Below, piece after piece: positions 42,001-50,921 of a stretch of 64,000 nucleotides of DNA (the first letter of the stretch is position 1; each line of letters begins with the position of its first letter). The notes beneath the pieces were generated by a model that saw only the letters and a program-made list of their open reading frames with translations, was not told the origin of the DNA and searched no databases. The DNA comes from Lichenostomus cassidix (lineage: Eukaryota > Chordata > Aves > Passeriformes > Meliphagidae). The stretch is taken from contig CM039182.1 of assembly GCA_008360975.2 (NCBI GenBank), forward strand, positions 57,920,491-57,984,490, in the 5' to 3' direction. The translations under genes and the position numbers were made by a program.

Positions 42001-45000
42001 TTCCTGCCCTATCTGCATACCAGGGCCAAACTGCACTTGAACAAGAAACCACAAATGAAGAAATTGTTTGAGTCCAATTACAGCTTTGTCACAAGATCAG
42101 GGCCTATAGGAGCAGCAAACACTCACCCAGTTCCTGACACTCAGCAGTTGAGGTCTGTTCCTTGGCTTGAAATTGTTATTTAGTTTTTCTAGCATTCTGT
42201 ACCTAATCCAAAGAAATTATTGTAAAGAGTATTTTCCTGCCTCCCTTTTCCATCCCAGATGTCCCCAGCCTGACACACTGAGAACTTGAAGGCCACAGAA
42301 TGTAATCTCGCACTGATCAAAAATTTTAAACTTGCTATTCCATAGGGTTGCTAGGTTTTTTTCTGGGACCTAGCAGCCAGATACACACACACAGGCATAT
42401 TTGCCGTTTGCTCAAGTCATCCAGGTAAGCAGCTCACATGCTTTGAGACAGCTTCCCACCCACTACACTGCAGGTGTCACATGAGGGCACAGGCAAAACT
42501 CCCATTATCCAGCCACTCTGTCACCCAGAAGCGCCAGGTAAATGTTAAGAGTGCTCAAATCTCACAAGGACAAAGAGGGAAATGAAGAATTGTTCTAATA
42601 TTTAGTGTTTGTCTTGCCTCAGACCAGATAGCAAGGCAACATTCATGCTACAGACTGACTGATTAACTTTTAAGGAAAGTTTTCAGAACAGTAAGTACCA
42701 TTTCCTGTTAAAAGAAAAAAAACAAATCATTCCAGACTGGAAAAGCTGTCTAGTTAATACCTTGAATTTTGGTTTTAAAAATTGTCTTTTATTTGGGTAT
42801 TTTACTAACACTTTGAGGAATGATGGAGAACAAATTCTTTGGAAATCTGTAGATGTTTCAACATATTTGATTCAAAACTACGTTTACAAGGGTTTTTTTC
42901 CCTCACATTATTAATTTTATTTTTTTAAAGCCTGGAATTTTCTTGTCATGAGGGAAGCCCAAAACACAGGAGATAAAATATTTCCACTCTACTCCATTAA
43001 GGATGCAATATACTGTAAGTAGACCCCCTCCAAAAAACTCCTAAAAAACATTTATGCCAAAAACTATTGCTTGCGCTTTCATTTTTGCTTCCATGCTCAC
43101 CTGTGATTTTGCAAAAGCTGTTTAAAATGCTTTAAGCTGGGAAAAAAGGACTGGTGAAAATAAACATTTCCAGTCAGGGTCATACAAAGGGAGACTGTTG
43201 CAATCTTGCTCTGGGAAAGGACCACCCAAAGGGTTTCCCTTCGCTGTTTTTCTCCACGTGCCATTCTCTCCATTGGCAGAGGCAGGACTGGCTGCCCTGG
43301 CTGAGCCCTGTGCAGAACGGGCTGGATTCCACCCATTCACAAGTGACCAAACAAGCCTGACCAGTGCTGCGCTCTGAAGAAACCCCCAGATGAAGGTCAG
43401 AGAATTCCACTATGTCCATCTCAGCAAGTGCTGTGGTGCAGCAAAACTGGGTCTGAAGAGCAGAGCAGCTGAGTGCAAGGAGCCTCATTCCTGTGACTTG
43501 CTGTCTGGAGGTTCCCAGCTCAGAGGAGCTGAACTCAAGTGCTGTGTGCCCCTCAACAGCTGAAGCTCTGCAGGTCTCTGGGGAGCACCTTTTGGCTTCA
43601 CATTCTCAGAAAACAACCCTGTGTAGATGCTCCAGGGCCACTTTTGTGTCCAAAGTGTGCCAAATGGGGACAGTCAAGGGATCCCTTCCCAAACCACACT
43701 CCTGATCCAAACTGCATATTAATATAAAACACTATCATCACTATTAGTAAACATCAGTAGAAATTTTTGCATCAGGCTATACTTTTAAGAGCAGGCCTGA
43801 GTTTCTGGAAGCTCTCCTTAATTACCCTCATGAGATTATCCAAGCACTCAGGAGATAAGGTTTGGTACCCTCAAGGTTATTTGCAGCTACTAAGTCACAT
43901 ACAGAGGGATTTTTTTCACTCCAAAGTAAAACGTCGCCCACTGACATCTGACTTTTTACTTGATTTTGGACAAGTACAAAAGGTTGGATTCCTGCAGTAA
44001 TGCCAAGCCCTGTGCTGCAGCCTCCCCTGCCCAGGGACCAGCAGCACCACTTTGCAGTTTGGCAAGCTTGTCTCCAGTGCTGCCTGTCCTTGTGAGCTGT
44101 AATGGGAGCCAAGGAGCAGCCAGAGTATTAAATACTGTGCGAGGCTGGCAAACACACAGCAAATCCCTAAGCATCAGGGGCTACCCTGAAAACACAGAGC
44201 CAGCTCTGTGCTCAGTGCCTAGACCCCTAGGCTGGAGCCCAAGATTCTTCATCACTACTTTGGATTTTCTCAAAATAGCTGCAGAGCACCACTCTGTCAG
44301 TGCTGGCACGATTAATGTGCAGAAAAAATTTCAGGAAACTTTATGCAGCCCTTCAGCGTTTATTTTTCCAGATCTTGTTCAACACAAATGAGAGGGGAAA
44401 TGCTTAAAAGGGGGAAAATTGTAAGCAGCTGATTCCAGTTGCATTTTTCTCCCTTGCTAAATTAAAAACTTAATAGAACAGACTTTGTTTTCAAGGCATG
44501 AGGGATGTGGAAATATTTACACTCATAGCATCAAGACATCAACCATAAGGTTCAAGACTATAGTGCCAAACCCAGTGAGACCACGTGGAAAAAGGCAGCA
44601 CACGTTTCCAAAGCAGAGGAGAATGTGTATAATTGCAAATGTTAGTGATAGCTGACCTGAACAGAATTAAATACTTTGGAGATGGCCTTAACCTTTGGAA
44701 AGTACCATACCTCTGTCCCAGGACTGTTGCAGGAAGATACAGAATCCTGGACCTTGTGCAAGTGGCTGAAACTAGTCAGAGACTGGATTTGCTCTAACTG
44801 CACTATGAATTGCCCTATTCACAGGCACCTGTTTAACTGGGCACCCAAAACAGGGTCAGCAAGATTCTTCCTCTGCTCTTTACAGCATGCTTTGTCCTTC
44901 ATGACATTATAATAGAAACCTAGTGAGTTCTTTCAAGGACAACAGTTTTACAAAATCTAGGAACTCAAAAGTCAGAAAATATCAAATTTAAAGTTGGCTT

Positions 45001-46490
45001 TGGCAATGCACGTAATACTTCTCTATTGTTGAATTAATTTTTTTTTTTTGGCAGTTGAGTGCATTAGGCAGGAAGGCCTAATTCAATGTGACAAATACTG
45101 CTGCAATTCAAAATGGAAATGCAGAATTTTCAATTGTGAAATGACTGGCATTAGGAAATTGAAATGTACCATAGCTCATATCAATCATGACAGTTGGTGC
45201 CATTGCTTTAGAGCAGCTTTTTTCAGTTAAAAACTTGATACTAATCCCACTCTAATATTTAATGAACTTCCATCTTCAGTTATCTCACTTTGGTCTGTAA
45301 CAAATTACCTTTCTTTTCTCAGCATCGCATTTTCTAATGTCTCTATTGACAACCTTTAAAGGACCCTGAAATTCCACAGCCTAAATTCTGCTGATTTCCT
45401 AGAAAGCCAGTTTTTTATTTGACTTTACACTGTCCAAAAAGTGGATAAGAAAAGTCATGCAAAGAGGCTTGGGACTAACAGATCTGCTGACTAGTTTAAT
45501 TGGAAAACAGAGAAGTAAAACTGAAGTCAGAGAGCAAAAAAACCAAAAAATGTTAACAAAAAAATTAACAAAACCATCCCCAGTTTTGGGACCAGAACAC
45601 ATGTTGATTTTTGTAAAAGGAAAAAAGATACATATACTTTTTTCTTCTTTCCCCTTTTTAAACCAGTTCAACTGCATGCTTTGGGCAGAGTTATTCAAAC
45701 TCAAGGAATGGTGGATAGACATCTTTAATACTCCAACTATCCCAAGACTCAGAGGCATGTCTTGGAATTCCTCTGCAGTTAGTTTTTTATTTAAACTGCT
45801 GCCAAAATATAAATATGCAGATGACCTATGATGAAAGAATTAAAATGAAAAATATAAGAAAATCAATTAAAATGAAAACCTTTTCATTCCCACCATCACC
45901 CAAAGCCAAAATTAAGTTCAAGTGAACTTTTTTTTCCTCTTTGGAGAAACATGGCTGGCCTTATCAGTGAAAACACTGAGGTTAAGAGCCCCCTGATACA
46001 AACATGAGAAATGGTCATACAGCTTTTTGAGGGAGTCTCCTCTGAACATATTTCCCTCAAAGTCCACAGCCTTGGCACTGTGTGGCAATAGGTCAGGGTA
46101 ATAAGGCCTGCTAAAATGTAAGGTTTGTTGTACATAGTGTTGCTACTTCTAAGTCAATAGGTAACATATCAAGGGTACTACAAAATAACCTTGAGAAGTG
46201 AAACTTCTTAATACTGTATCTTAATCCTCTCCGATTGAATTACTTCTAGAGGTGCCTTGAGTTTAGGAAGGTATGGTAAAACTACATATGAATAAACAAT
46301 GCCATTAAATTTACTTTTAATATAGCTTTTAAAAGTATATTTATTTCTTCACTTTTCTTTACACACATACTCAATTTGTTTACATAAACTACACTATTTA
46401 AAGTTTAATGTTTAACTTCCCATGTCTCATGATTTATGGTAGAGGACTATATCCCAAAATTGGTGATTTTAGGCATATATAACAATATAT

Positions 46491-46524
<34 letters not shown>

Positions 46525-49500
46525 TGCCAAAAGTCACTGCATAAGCAAAGTGGAGGGGTGACATGCCAGTACCACAGTTTTGGGAAATATGTGATATGGG
46601 AATAAAAAACACCCCAAAACACTTTTGCAAATGCTGCTGAAGGTATGTCATTGACCTAGACAGATATTTTTAGAACACAAGTCAGCTAAACTTCAAAGTC
46701 TGCTTTCCTGAGATATGAGAATGAATTGAACTCAGAGTCTTTTCATCCTCTTTCAAGCTCCTTAATCTTGTTACCAAATATAACACTTCTTTAAAAATAA
46801 TATTTCAATGCTAAATTCAAAGATCAATCATCCATTAAAGAGACATGCAAATACACACTGAGACATCAGGATTGTTTCAGCATCTAAAACAGAAAACACA
46901 GCTAGGTTCTCATGCCGTGCACTGTCTGCTAAACAAAATGTGAGCAGTCTGCCAGGTACAAAGTGCAGATAGGAACTCCATCCTCTGTAATTCTGCACTA
47001 CTTTTAAACCCAAGTTGCAATTTTTTAATTAAGAAAACCACCAATGTGAAAAATGACATTTTCATAGTCATCCATGCTTCCCATAGTGAGTGATACAACA
47101 GCTGCTTCTTAGATGACAAAACGTTTTCCAAGTGCCATTACCACAGCTTTTCTGCCTCGGTGATGAAAGGGTAATGATTACAACTTTCCTTTCTCAAACC
47201 TTCAGCTCAACTTTTTTTCTGGTCTTTTACATAGAGTGAAATCTCTCTCATAGCACAGACCTCACAGAAAACCATCTCTATAAAAGCAGGGACAAGTCCT
47301 CTGTTCATTTAACACAGAGGCAGGCACAGATGGCTTTCACATAGCACAGCGACCTAGAGGGTCTGAACTCCACCTTTGCCTCTTGCTTTCCAGGCACTTC
47401 CTGGCATTTTGAAGGTACAGGGCTAGTCACGGGGACCTGCCAGCCACATGGACCAGAGGGAGCTTGGGGCTGTCACCACCCAACAGGCTGAGCATGATGA
47501 TCAGGACACAGAGTGCCAAACCAGAGATACCTCCCCTGCTGCAGCCTGGGCACCAAGCAGAAGGCACAGAACACCTGTCAGCACAGCAATAATGGACTCA
47601 TGTAAAACCAGTCCCTGCTCCACATGGGATTCAGGTCTAGCAAAATAGTCTTTCATACACAGAACTCCATTCTGTGCAGAGGAGCAAGTGAATGAACTTT
47701 TTCCTCCTGAGCAAAAACCCTCTCTCATTCTAATGAGGAAGGTAACCAATCCACTTGTCAGAAGAGCCATGTGAAAATGTTTTTATTTTGCTTCTGAGGG
47801 CATTAGCACTGCAAGTCTGAGTTGAGACTCGTGAGATTTGAGGGAACAGTGATGGCACAAGGTTTCCATGCATACCCACAATCCAGGTGTTTCCTATTCC
47901 AGGACAGCAGAAATCCCTGATGTTTGGCATGGTGCAGCACACTGCAGTGGGACAAGAGTGGGGGAAATTTTTAAAAAGTATTAATGGCATAATCTCACAG
48001 GGACAATTAAATAGGGGGAATTTTCAGGTGAGGAAAGCTCTCCTTTGTTGTGGCTATGCTGCAGTTCTCCTGGAGGCAGGAGGCAGGGTTCCTCCTGGCC
48101 CATCACTGCTCAATGCCACTGGAGCCAGCAGGGTCACTCACGGGAATGGCACCTGTGCCTGCACACACTCTCATAGCCCAGCCACACTGCTGAGCCCAGA
48201 GCATGTGGCTTCTGCTTGCTGCTGTGGGCTCAAGATGCAAATCACCAAACACTGACATGCCCACCATCAGCACCCATGAGACCAGGGCCCTGGGACAAAC
48301 ACAGCACGTAACCAGAGGCAGCGAAGCATCCTCAGGCCGGAAGAGCATGAGAAGAATTTTCTCCACAGACAACATCATTTTTTGTATCACCTTGGCTGAA
48401 TGGAAGGGCAAGATTTTGAAAGCTTAGAAAGAAAAACTGAAGTCTGTCAAGGCTTCATTGTTTGGTGCCTGAGTCAGCTTAACGCTGTACGTACGCTGTG
48501 GCACCGCAAGCAAGCTGGAACAGTAAATGTTTGCTATTCCTGGTTCCTTTGGTGTTCCTGTATTCATCAGTCATGGCATGGAATACCTCAAAAAAGAAGC
48601 TATCACTATTCATGTGCCTTCTCCCAAACTAATAGCACAGAGATAATTATAGGCCTTTATTGTTTGACTGTTTTAGTGTTGAGCAACAGATCTCTCTTCT
48701 TGCATCAAAACCTGTTTTCTGTCAAAAAAAGGGGAAACTGGCATGGTTAGATGAAAGGGTTTAGTCTGTAAAATGGCATATTCTTTACTCAGCTTTAAAA
48801 ACAAACAGTAGTAGAAAATGACACATAGCACCACTCACTCTGCAAACAGAAGAAAACAAATAAATCTCAATCTTCTGTTGATTTTTTACCAAGCACACCT
48901 CTGCTGCCCTGGTTTCTTAGAGCACAGCTCAACCTCCTAGCAGCTTGGTGGAGTCTTTTTCTGGTCAGCACAAACTTCCATAACTAACTTCCTCGTTGCT
49001 GAAACAATGCAGGAAAGCAGCAGGTGCACGCAGGCTTGAGGGACAATAAAAGGTAGGGGGGTGGGGCACAACAACGTTTTTCTTCTTGTTAGGAGTAAAG
49101 TTAACTAGGAGACTACAAACAATTACAAAGCACCACCACAGCCAAAAATTTATGATGCTGTTAAGGATTTATTGCAAACTTGCTCACCCCTAAGACCATT
49201 TGTGTGTGTTCTGCCTATCTCCGTATATGCAATTTGCAACTCCATCAGGCACTTGGACTAGGCTCGAAGTGACTTCTGAGCCTCCCTTCTACAGTCCTGT
49301 AGCCACAAAAGCAGTGTCTGAATGTGAGGATTCCCTACAGGGCACCCCGCATCTTCCCACGCCGTTCCCAGAGGTGGGCTAGCACACGAGCTCCTGAAGC
49401 ATTCCAAACTCTGCCGCAGTCAGGCCAGCACCGCGACTGACAGCATCCAGCAGCATCCAGCAGCGACTTCTTGCGAGAGCAGGAAAAGCGCCAGGCATTG

Positions 49501-49817
49501 CCGGGAAAAACGAAGCGCTTCCCCGGTGACAGCAGCCCGCCCGCCCGGCAGCGCCGCTCGCCCCGACCCCCGCCCAAACACGCTCCTACCGCGGGCTCTC
49601 CGCGCTGCTGCCGAGGCCCTCGGGCAGGCACGGCGTGACAGCGACGGCCCTGCCGTCCCCGGCAGCCAGGGAGCCCCCGAGGATGCCGCCCGGGCCCGCC
49701 GCTCCCCGGCGCGGCTCGCAGCCTCACCTGGTCCAGCGGGATACCCAGCAGCGCGCTCAGCGGGTGCAGCAGGGTGGAGCCGGTGGTGCGGTGCGGGGCT
49801 CCGAGCGGCTCGGCCAT
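2899..49817 (-). CDS. MBOAT1: MBOAT1, lysophospholipid acyltransferase 1 (exons 1-9, 3' part off window)
   Basis: Nine minus-strand exons splice to 334 codons that follow vertebrate MBOAT1 closely, including RTTGST near the start, [37 protein letters not shown] and [19 protein letters not shown]. The family is known as ER multi-pass membrane enzymes that move an acyl group from acyl-CoA to lysophosphatidylethanolamine or lysophosphatidylserine in the Lands cycle of phospholipid remodelling. MBOAT1 is preferred over its paralogue MBOAT2 because of the [14 protein letters not shown]-terminus and the [10 protein letters not shown] segment. Exons in order: 49728-49817, 26927-27072, 26328-26405, 22921-23016, 12775-12830, 10446-10500, 6925-7108, 5104-5296, 2899-3002. 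All junctions are GT-AG and phases match. The human protein is about 495 residues, so about 160 residues, including the WHG active-site histidine region, lie left of the window. The gene looks intact; no frameshift was seen. Confidence 0.97.
3003..5103 (-). other. MBOAT1: MBOAT1 intron 8
   Basis: A 2.1-kb intron with GT-AG ends. A locally GC-richer part at 3.8-4.3 kb has short open frames on both strands without recognisable protein features. No repeat family was identified. Confidence 0.9.
5104..5296 (-). CDS. MBOAT1: MBOAT1 coding exon 8
   Basis: This 193-nt exon begins [20 protein letters not shown] and ends [13 protein letters not shown] plus one base of Ala302. It encodes two hydrophobic segments around a hydrophilic loop ([18 protein letters not shown]). 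The [12 protein letters not shown] motif is diagnostic of the MBOAT1/2 group. The acceptor is TTTTTAG and the donor is GTAAGT. Confidence 0.97.
5297..6924 (-). other. MBOAT1: MBOAT1 intron 7
   Basis: A 1.6-kb AT-rich intron with GT-AG ends. No repeats or genes were recognised. Confidence 0.9.
6925..7108 (-). CDS. MBOAT1: MBOAT1 coding exon 7
   Basis: This 184-nt exon completes Lys174 and encodes [20 protein letters not shown], then [20 protein letters not shown], then [21 protein letters not shown]. It includes the conserved P.LLEYLSY..NFM..IAGP and KDYI.FIEG motifs. The acceptor is TTTTTCACAG after a T-rich tract and the donor is GTAAGT. A solo LTR begins only 56 bp upstream of this acceptor, so the splice signals of the intron are squeezed into a short stretch. 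Confidence 0.97.
7165..7772 (+). mobile_element. Solo LTR of an endogenous retrovirus in MBOAT1 intron 6
   Basis: A 608-bp element starts tgttataaat and ends tttttcaca, with TGT...ACA termini as in retroviral LTRs. It is flanked by the 4-bp direct repeat acag at 7161-7164 and 7773-7776, which fits an integration duplication. Inside, a TATA-like agtatttaag lies near 7620 and a polyadenylation signal attaaa near 7727, so it is oriented along the plus strand, antisense to MBOAT1. No gag, pol or env sequence adjoins it, so it is a solo LTR left by recombination. The start resembles passerine LTR families, but the family name was not checked. Confidence 0.8.
9683..9732. repeat. Small local duplication
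   Basis: The 16 bases tgttgcacttacattg at 9683-9698 recur at 9717-9732, separated by two copies of gttatatgtt. It looks like a replication-slippage product. Confidence 0.9.
10330..10384. repeat. A-rich CAAA tract
   Basis: A-rich simple sequence with caaa and caac units. Confidence 0.9.
10446..10500 (-). CDS. MBOAT1: MBOAT1 coding exon 6 (55-nt small exon)
   Basis: This exon completes Gly156 and encodes [17 protein letters not shown] plus two bases of Lys174. It corresponds to the human loop GRRAEDLSAEQHRLAIK, a cytosolic or luminal loop that varies more than the membrane parts. The acceptor is CTTTCCAG and the donor is GTAAGG. Both neighbouring introns join in the right phase only when this exon is included, which supports the call despite its size. 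Confidence 0.95.
11282..11365. repeat. 32-bp exact direct repeat, 52-bp spacing
   Basis: The 32 bases starting agcactgtgaacatctccat at 11282-11313 recur exactly at 11334-11365. The spacer repeats part of the unit again (ctccatgtgcacag), giving a compact nested duplication in intron 5. Confidence 0.93.
11605..11664. repeat. 30-bp tandem duplication
   Basis: Two adjacent 30-bp units (11605-11634 and 11635-11664) start gttaaatttt and end tagaaatttgtcac, with three differences. They lie 240 bp from the preceding nested duplication in intron 5. Confidence 0.93.
12775..12830 (-). CDS. MBOAT1: MBOAT1 coding exon 5 (56-nt small exon)
   Basis: This small exon completes Gly137 and encodes [18 protein letters not shown] plus the first base of Gly156. 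The motif P.MI.TQKIT.LA is one of the most conserved in animal lysophospholipid MBOATs. The acceptor is TTTGTTATAG and the donor is GTAAGA. It lies 10.1 kb downstream of exon 4 and 2.3 kb upstream of exon 6. Confidence 0.96.
15776..16460 (+). mobile_element. CR1 LINE 3' fragment, plus orientation
   Basis: About 680 bp match the 3' end of avian CR1 in sense direction. Recognisable landmarks are ggccaagaagaccaatggca, gcactggtgaggctgcacct, tgttcagttctgggcccct, gaagggtctggagcacaagt, ctgcctgaaaggaggctgt and gtcaccatccctggaggtgt, ending in ttggacttgacgatctcag. Several small gaps and stops break the reading frame. The copy is 5'-truncated, as nearly all CR1 copies are. It lies in MBOAT1 intron 4, antisense to the gene. 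Confidence 0.92.
18171..18220. repeat. GT microsatellite
   Basis: Interrupted GT dinucleotide repeat of about 50 bp with ggg interruptions, in MBOAT1 intron 4. Likely length-polymorphic. Confidence 0.95.
19165..19562 (-). mobile_element. CR1 LINE 3' fragment, minus orientation
   Basis: About 400 bp of CR1 3' end in reverse orientation. It starts with the tail aagaatcatagaatc and contains ccctgggcagcctgttccaa, ctaaacctgaggccatttcc, tgtcctgtcac and ctccaggctaaacaacccca. It overlaps the same part of CR1 as the fragment at 15.8-16.5 kb but runs the other way, 2.7 kb distant in the same intron. Confidence 0.93.
19979..20021. repeat. Polypurine GAA/GA tract
   Basis: About 43 bases almost all A or G on the plus strand (gaagaag and gagaga units). 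On the MBOAT1 transcript this is a long polypyrimidine tract. Confidence 0.9.
22736..22790. repeat. A-rich CAAA tract
   Basis: A-rich simple sequence with repeated caaa units between 22736 and 22790, just downstream of exon 4 in the direction of MBOAT1 transcription. Confidence 0.9.
22921..23016 (-). CDS. MBOAT1: MBOAT1 coding exon 4
   Basis: This 96-nt exon completes Arg105 and encodes [20 protein letters not shown] then [11 protein letters not shown] and two bases of Gly137. The [13 protein letters not shown] stretch is a hallmark of the MBOAT1/2/5 group. The acceptor is TTTTTAG and the donor is GTGAGT. The exon is too short to show as an open frame and was found by reading the reverse complement between exons 3 and 5. 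Confidence 0.96.
23553..23612 (-). mobile_element. Short CR1 tail fragment
   Basis: About 60 bp resemble the extreme 3' end of CR1 in reverse (aatcataaagtcatataggt, then tggcaaggacctataagatc, then gtccaactg). It is short and diverged. It lies in intron 3, about 540 bp upstream of exon 4. Confidence 0.75.
25410..25426. repeat. 17-base T run
   Basis: Uninterrupted T homopolymer in intron 3, an A run on the transcript. No retrocopy was recognised beside it. Confidence 0.95.
26328..26405 (-). CDS. MBOAT1: MBOAT1 coding exon 3
   Basis: This 78-nt exon completes Trp79 and encodes [20 protein letters not shown] followed by IPNIH and two bases of Arg105. It forms the third hydrophobic segment and the following loop, as in other MBOAT1 proteins (YSVHLFVLVLMCYAIM in human). 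The acceptor follows TTCAAG and the donor is GTGAGC. It is separated from exon 2 by the shortest intron of the gene, 521 bp. Confidence 0.96.
26406..26926 (-). other. MBOAT1: MBOAT1 intron 2
   Basis: The shortest intron, 521 bp, with GT-AG ends. Nothing else was recognised. Confidence 0.92.
26927..27072 (-). CDS. MBOAT1: MBOAT1 coding exon 2
   Basis: This 146-nt exon encodes residues 31-78 plus two bases of Trp79. It starts [20 protein letters not shown] and ends CFGW. It carries two hydrophobic membrane segments, roughly residues 33-48 and 64-79, separated by a short polar loop. The acceptor is a CTTCTACAG tract and the donor is GTGAGT. It joins exon 1 in phase 0 and leaves in phase 2. Nearly every residue is conserved with human MBOAT1. 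Confidence 0.97.
36664..36746. repeat. AAAAC-rich tract with a 19-bp duplication
   Basis: Two copies of gaaacagaactgggaaaaa are followed by aaaac units and a run of A. Simple sequence in intron 1. Confidence 0.88.
39613..39664. repeat. 18-base A run between 11-bp direct repeats
   Basis: An A homopolymer at 39622-39639 is followed by caggaagcctgaga, and the block is bracketed by tatctaggcaa at 39613-39623 and 39654-39664. This could be a tiny retroposed insert with target duplication or plain slippage. Confidence 0.7.
40577..40722 (+). mobile_element. Short CR1 3' fragment, plus orientation
   Basis: About 145 bp match a CR1 3' end: ctccccatccctggaggtgc, ctttgagtaacatggtctag, tggaaggttccctggc and tctttaaggtccctttcaac. 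Small deletions are present. It lies in MBOAT1 intron 1, antisense to the gene. Confidence 0.85.
46474..46525. repeat. AT/ATAC microsatellite
   Basis: Compound repeat of atatat, atacatac and atat units, about 50 bp, in intron 1. Likely polymorphic. Confidence 0.95.
49728..49817 (-). CDS. MBOAT1: MBOAT1 coding exon 1
   Basis: Thirty codons beginning [20 protein letters not shown] and ending at LDQ, followed by the donor GTGAGG. The RTTGST and [12 protein letters not shown] residues match the MBOAT1 N-terminus, which faces the cytosol before the first membrane segment. The start ATG at 49817-49815 has G at -3 and G at +4, a strong Kozak context. A second ATG at 49824-49822 is out of frame. The exon ends on a complete codon (phase 0) and lies inside the CpG island. 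The 5' untranslated part continues to the right and its end cannot be set from sequence. Confidence 0.96.
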
Positions 49818-50131
49818 GCCGCATCCCCCCTTCCCGCCGCCGCACGGCCCCGGCGCCACCTGCGCGCACCTTCCGCCGCTTCGCTCCGCGCCCGCTCCGC
49901 GCAGCGCCCGCCGCCGCCGCGCCCGCTCCGCGCCGCGCAGCACCCGCCCCGGGGCCCTTCGTGGGGCGGGGCCGCCGCCGCCGGCCGGGGCAGGGCGGGA
50001 CGGGCTCCGGGGGCGGGGAGCGGGAAGCCCTCGCCATCCCCGGGGCCGCATCTGCAGTGTCCCGCCGCTCGCGGGCCCGACACGGGAGCGGCACCCACTC
50101 GCGGTGGCACCGGGATGGCCGCCGCACCGCG

Positions 50132-50186
50132 GGCTCGGCTCGGCTCGGCTCGGCCCGGCTCGGCTCGGTTCGGCTCGGCTCGGCTC
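50132..50186. repeat. GGCTC pentanucleotide repeat, 11 units, upstream of MBOAT1
   Basis: Eleven units of five bases follow each other: nine are ggctc, one is ggccc and one ggttc. The tract lies about 315 bp upstream of the MBOAT1 ATG, at the far edge of the CpG island. Such GC-rich arrays are prone to length change, so it could be a polymorphic promoter element. On the minus strand it reads as repeated GAGCC. Confidence 0.95.
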
Positions 50187-50390
50187 GGCCGGGTGCGCGC
50201 AGACAGCCGCTGCCGCAGCGGAGTGTCCCGGCACCAGGTTCTTGCCAAAAGCACAAACTTGTCCGGCACCCGCAAGGCCAAGGCGCCCGTACACAGCTGC
50301 CCCAAGCAGGGGAGAGCTGGGGTGTCACAGCCAAAACAGTCCCAGGAAGAAACATTTACTTATTTATTTATTTGTGCAGAGACCCTTCCC

Positions 50391-50414
50391 GGGGGTGGGG
50401 GGGGGGGAGTGGGG
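50391..50414 (+). repeat. G-run, possible quadruplex
   Basis: A run of G interrupted by t and a (gggggtgggg, continuing ggggggg, then agtgggg) about 570 bp upstream of the MBOAT1 ATG. It fits the minimal pattern for a G-quadruplex on the plus strand. A ttta repeat lies just left of it at 50356-50372. Confidence 0.8.
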
Positions 50415-50896
50415 AATGGAAAAATGAGTAGATGAGTAGTAAGTTTTAAGTGATATGTTTATTTTGCAAGTGACATACGGCCATTAAAAAGTGCTTCTGC
50501 CAAGCTCATCTTATCTGCAGAAGGAGTGCTCTTACGCTTGCCCCAGACAATGTGGTTTTGTGTTGCAAGCAGAGCTCGGTCAGCGCTGCGAGCTTTCTGT
50601 TCAGCTCACGCTGCTGGCATGCTCGGAACCTGGAATATCCCAAAGGGTCCTTGCGGTCTCTACAACAGACCGGTCGTTTTCTCTTCTTCAAGTAATTGCC
50701 AACCGTGGTAGCTGAAACTGTAATAGTGGCTTTAAATGGTATTTTGTCATGTTCAAAGTGCCCTGCTTATTCTGTGCAAGGGAGTGCTGTGCTAGAAAAC
50801 CCAGGCAAAAGCTGCTCAGTGGGGAAGGAGATTTACAGAAACAACATTCTCTTAATAGTATTGTTCCACTGGTGCCAGTTTGAATACATGTGAAAA

Positions 50897-50921
50897 TACA
50901 TACATACATACATACATACAT
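50897..50921. repeat. CATA tetranucleotide repeat
   Basis: About six perfect cata units right of the MBOAT1 promoter. Confidence 0.95.

Larger units (their letters stand above)
27073..49727 (-). other. MBOAT1: MBOAT1 intron 1
   Basis: A 22.7-kb intron between the CpG-island exon and exon 2. It carries one CR1 fragment (40577-40722), A-rich tracts (36664-36746, 39622-39639) and an AT/ATAC microsatellite (46474-46525). Open frames of up to 143 codons occur on both strands, but none shows domain features or a coding pattern. First introns of this size often hold enhancers; none can be named from sequence. Confidence 0.9.
12777..49824 (-). other. Out-of-frame overlapping reading frame across MBOAT1 exons 1-5
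   Basis: An ATG at 49824-49822, 7 nt before the MBOAT1 start, opens a different frame. Read through the spliced exons 1, 2, 3, 4 and 5 it has no stop until TGA at 12779-12777, giving 156 codons. Its Kozak context is moderate (G at -3, C at +4). I recognise no family in it; it begins [12 protein letters not shown]. It may be a chance open frame, a translation-regulating upstream ORF, or a second product. The frame is also open upstream in the GC-rich region, so its true start depends on the unknown transcription start. Confidence 0.45.
49340..50310 (-). promoter_or_regulatory. MBOAT1: CpG-island promoter of MBOAT1
   Basis: This is the only strongly GC- and CpG-rich block in the window. It covers coding exon 1, the presumed 5' untranslated region and the proximal promoter. 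GC boxes are visible at 49963-49971 (ggggcgggg), about 49993-50000 and 50009-50018. No TATA box is evident at a fixed distance, as usual for housekeeping-type island promoters. Long open frames occur here on both strands only because stop codons are rare in GC-rich DNA. The transcription start is probably between about 49.85 and 50.1 kb, by inference. Confidence 0.8.

Noticed and set aside
43960..44391. 143-codon plus-strand open frame in intron 1
   Set aside because: No domain, signal or family features, several overlapping frames of similar length on the other strand, and no splice or promoter context.
49335..50435. Open frames of 180-319 codons on both strands in the CpG island
   Set aside because: They overlap in four or more frames, are rich in Pro, Arg, Ala and Gly, and run through the GGCTC repeat. 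They reflect the lack of stops in GC-rich DNA. Only the 30 codons that match MBOAT1 exon 1 are supported.
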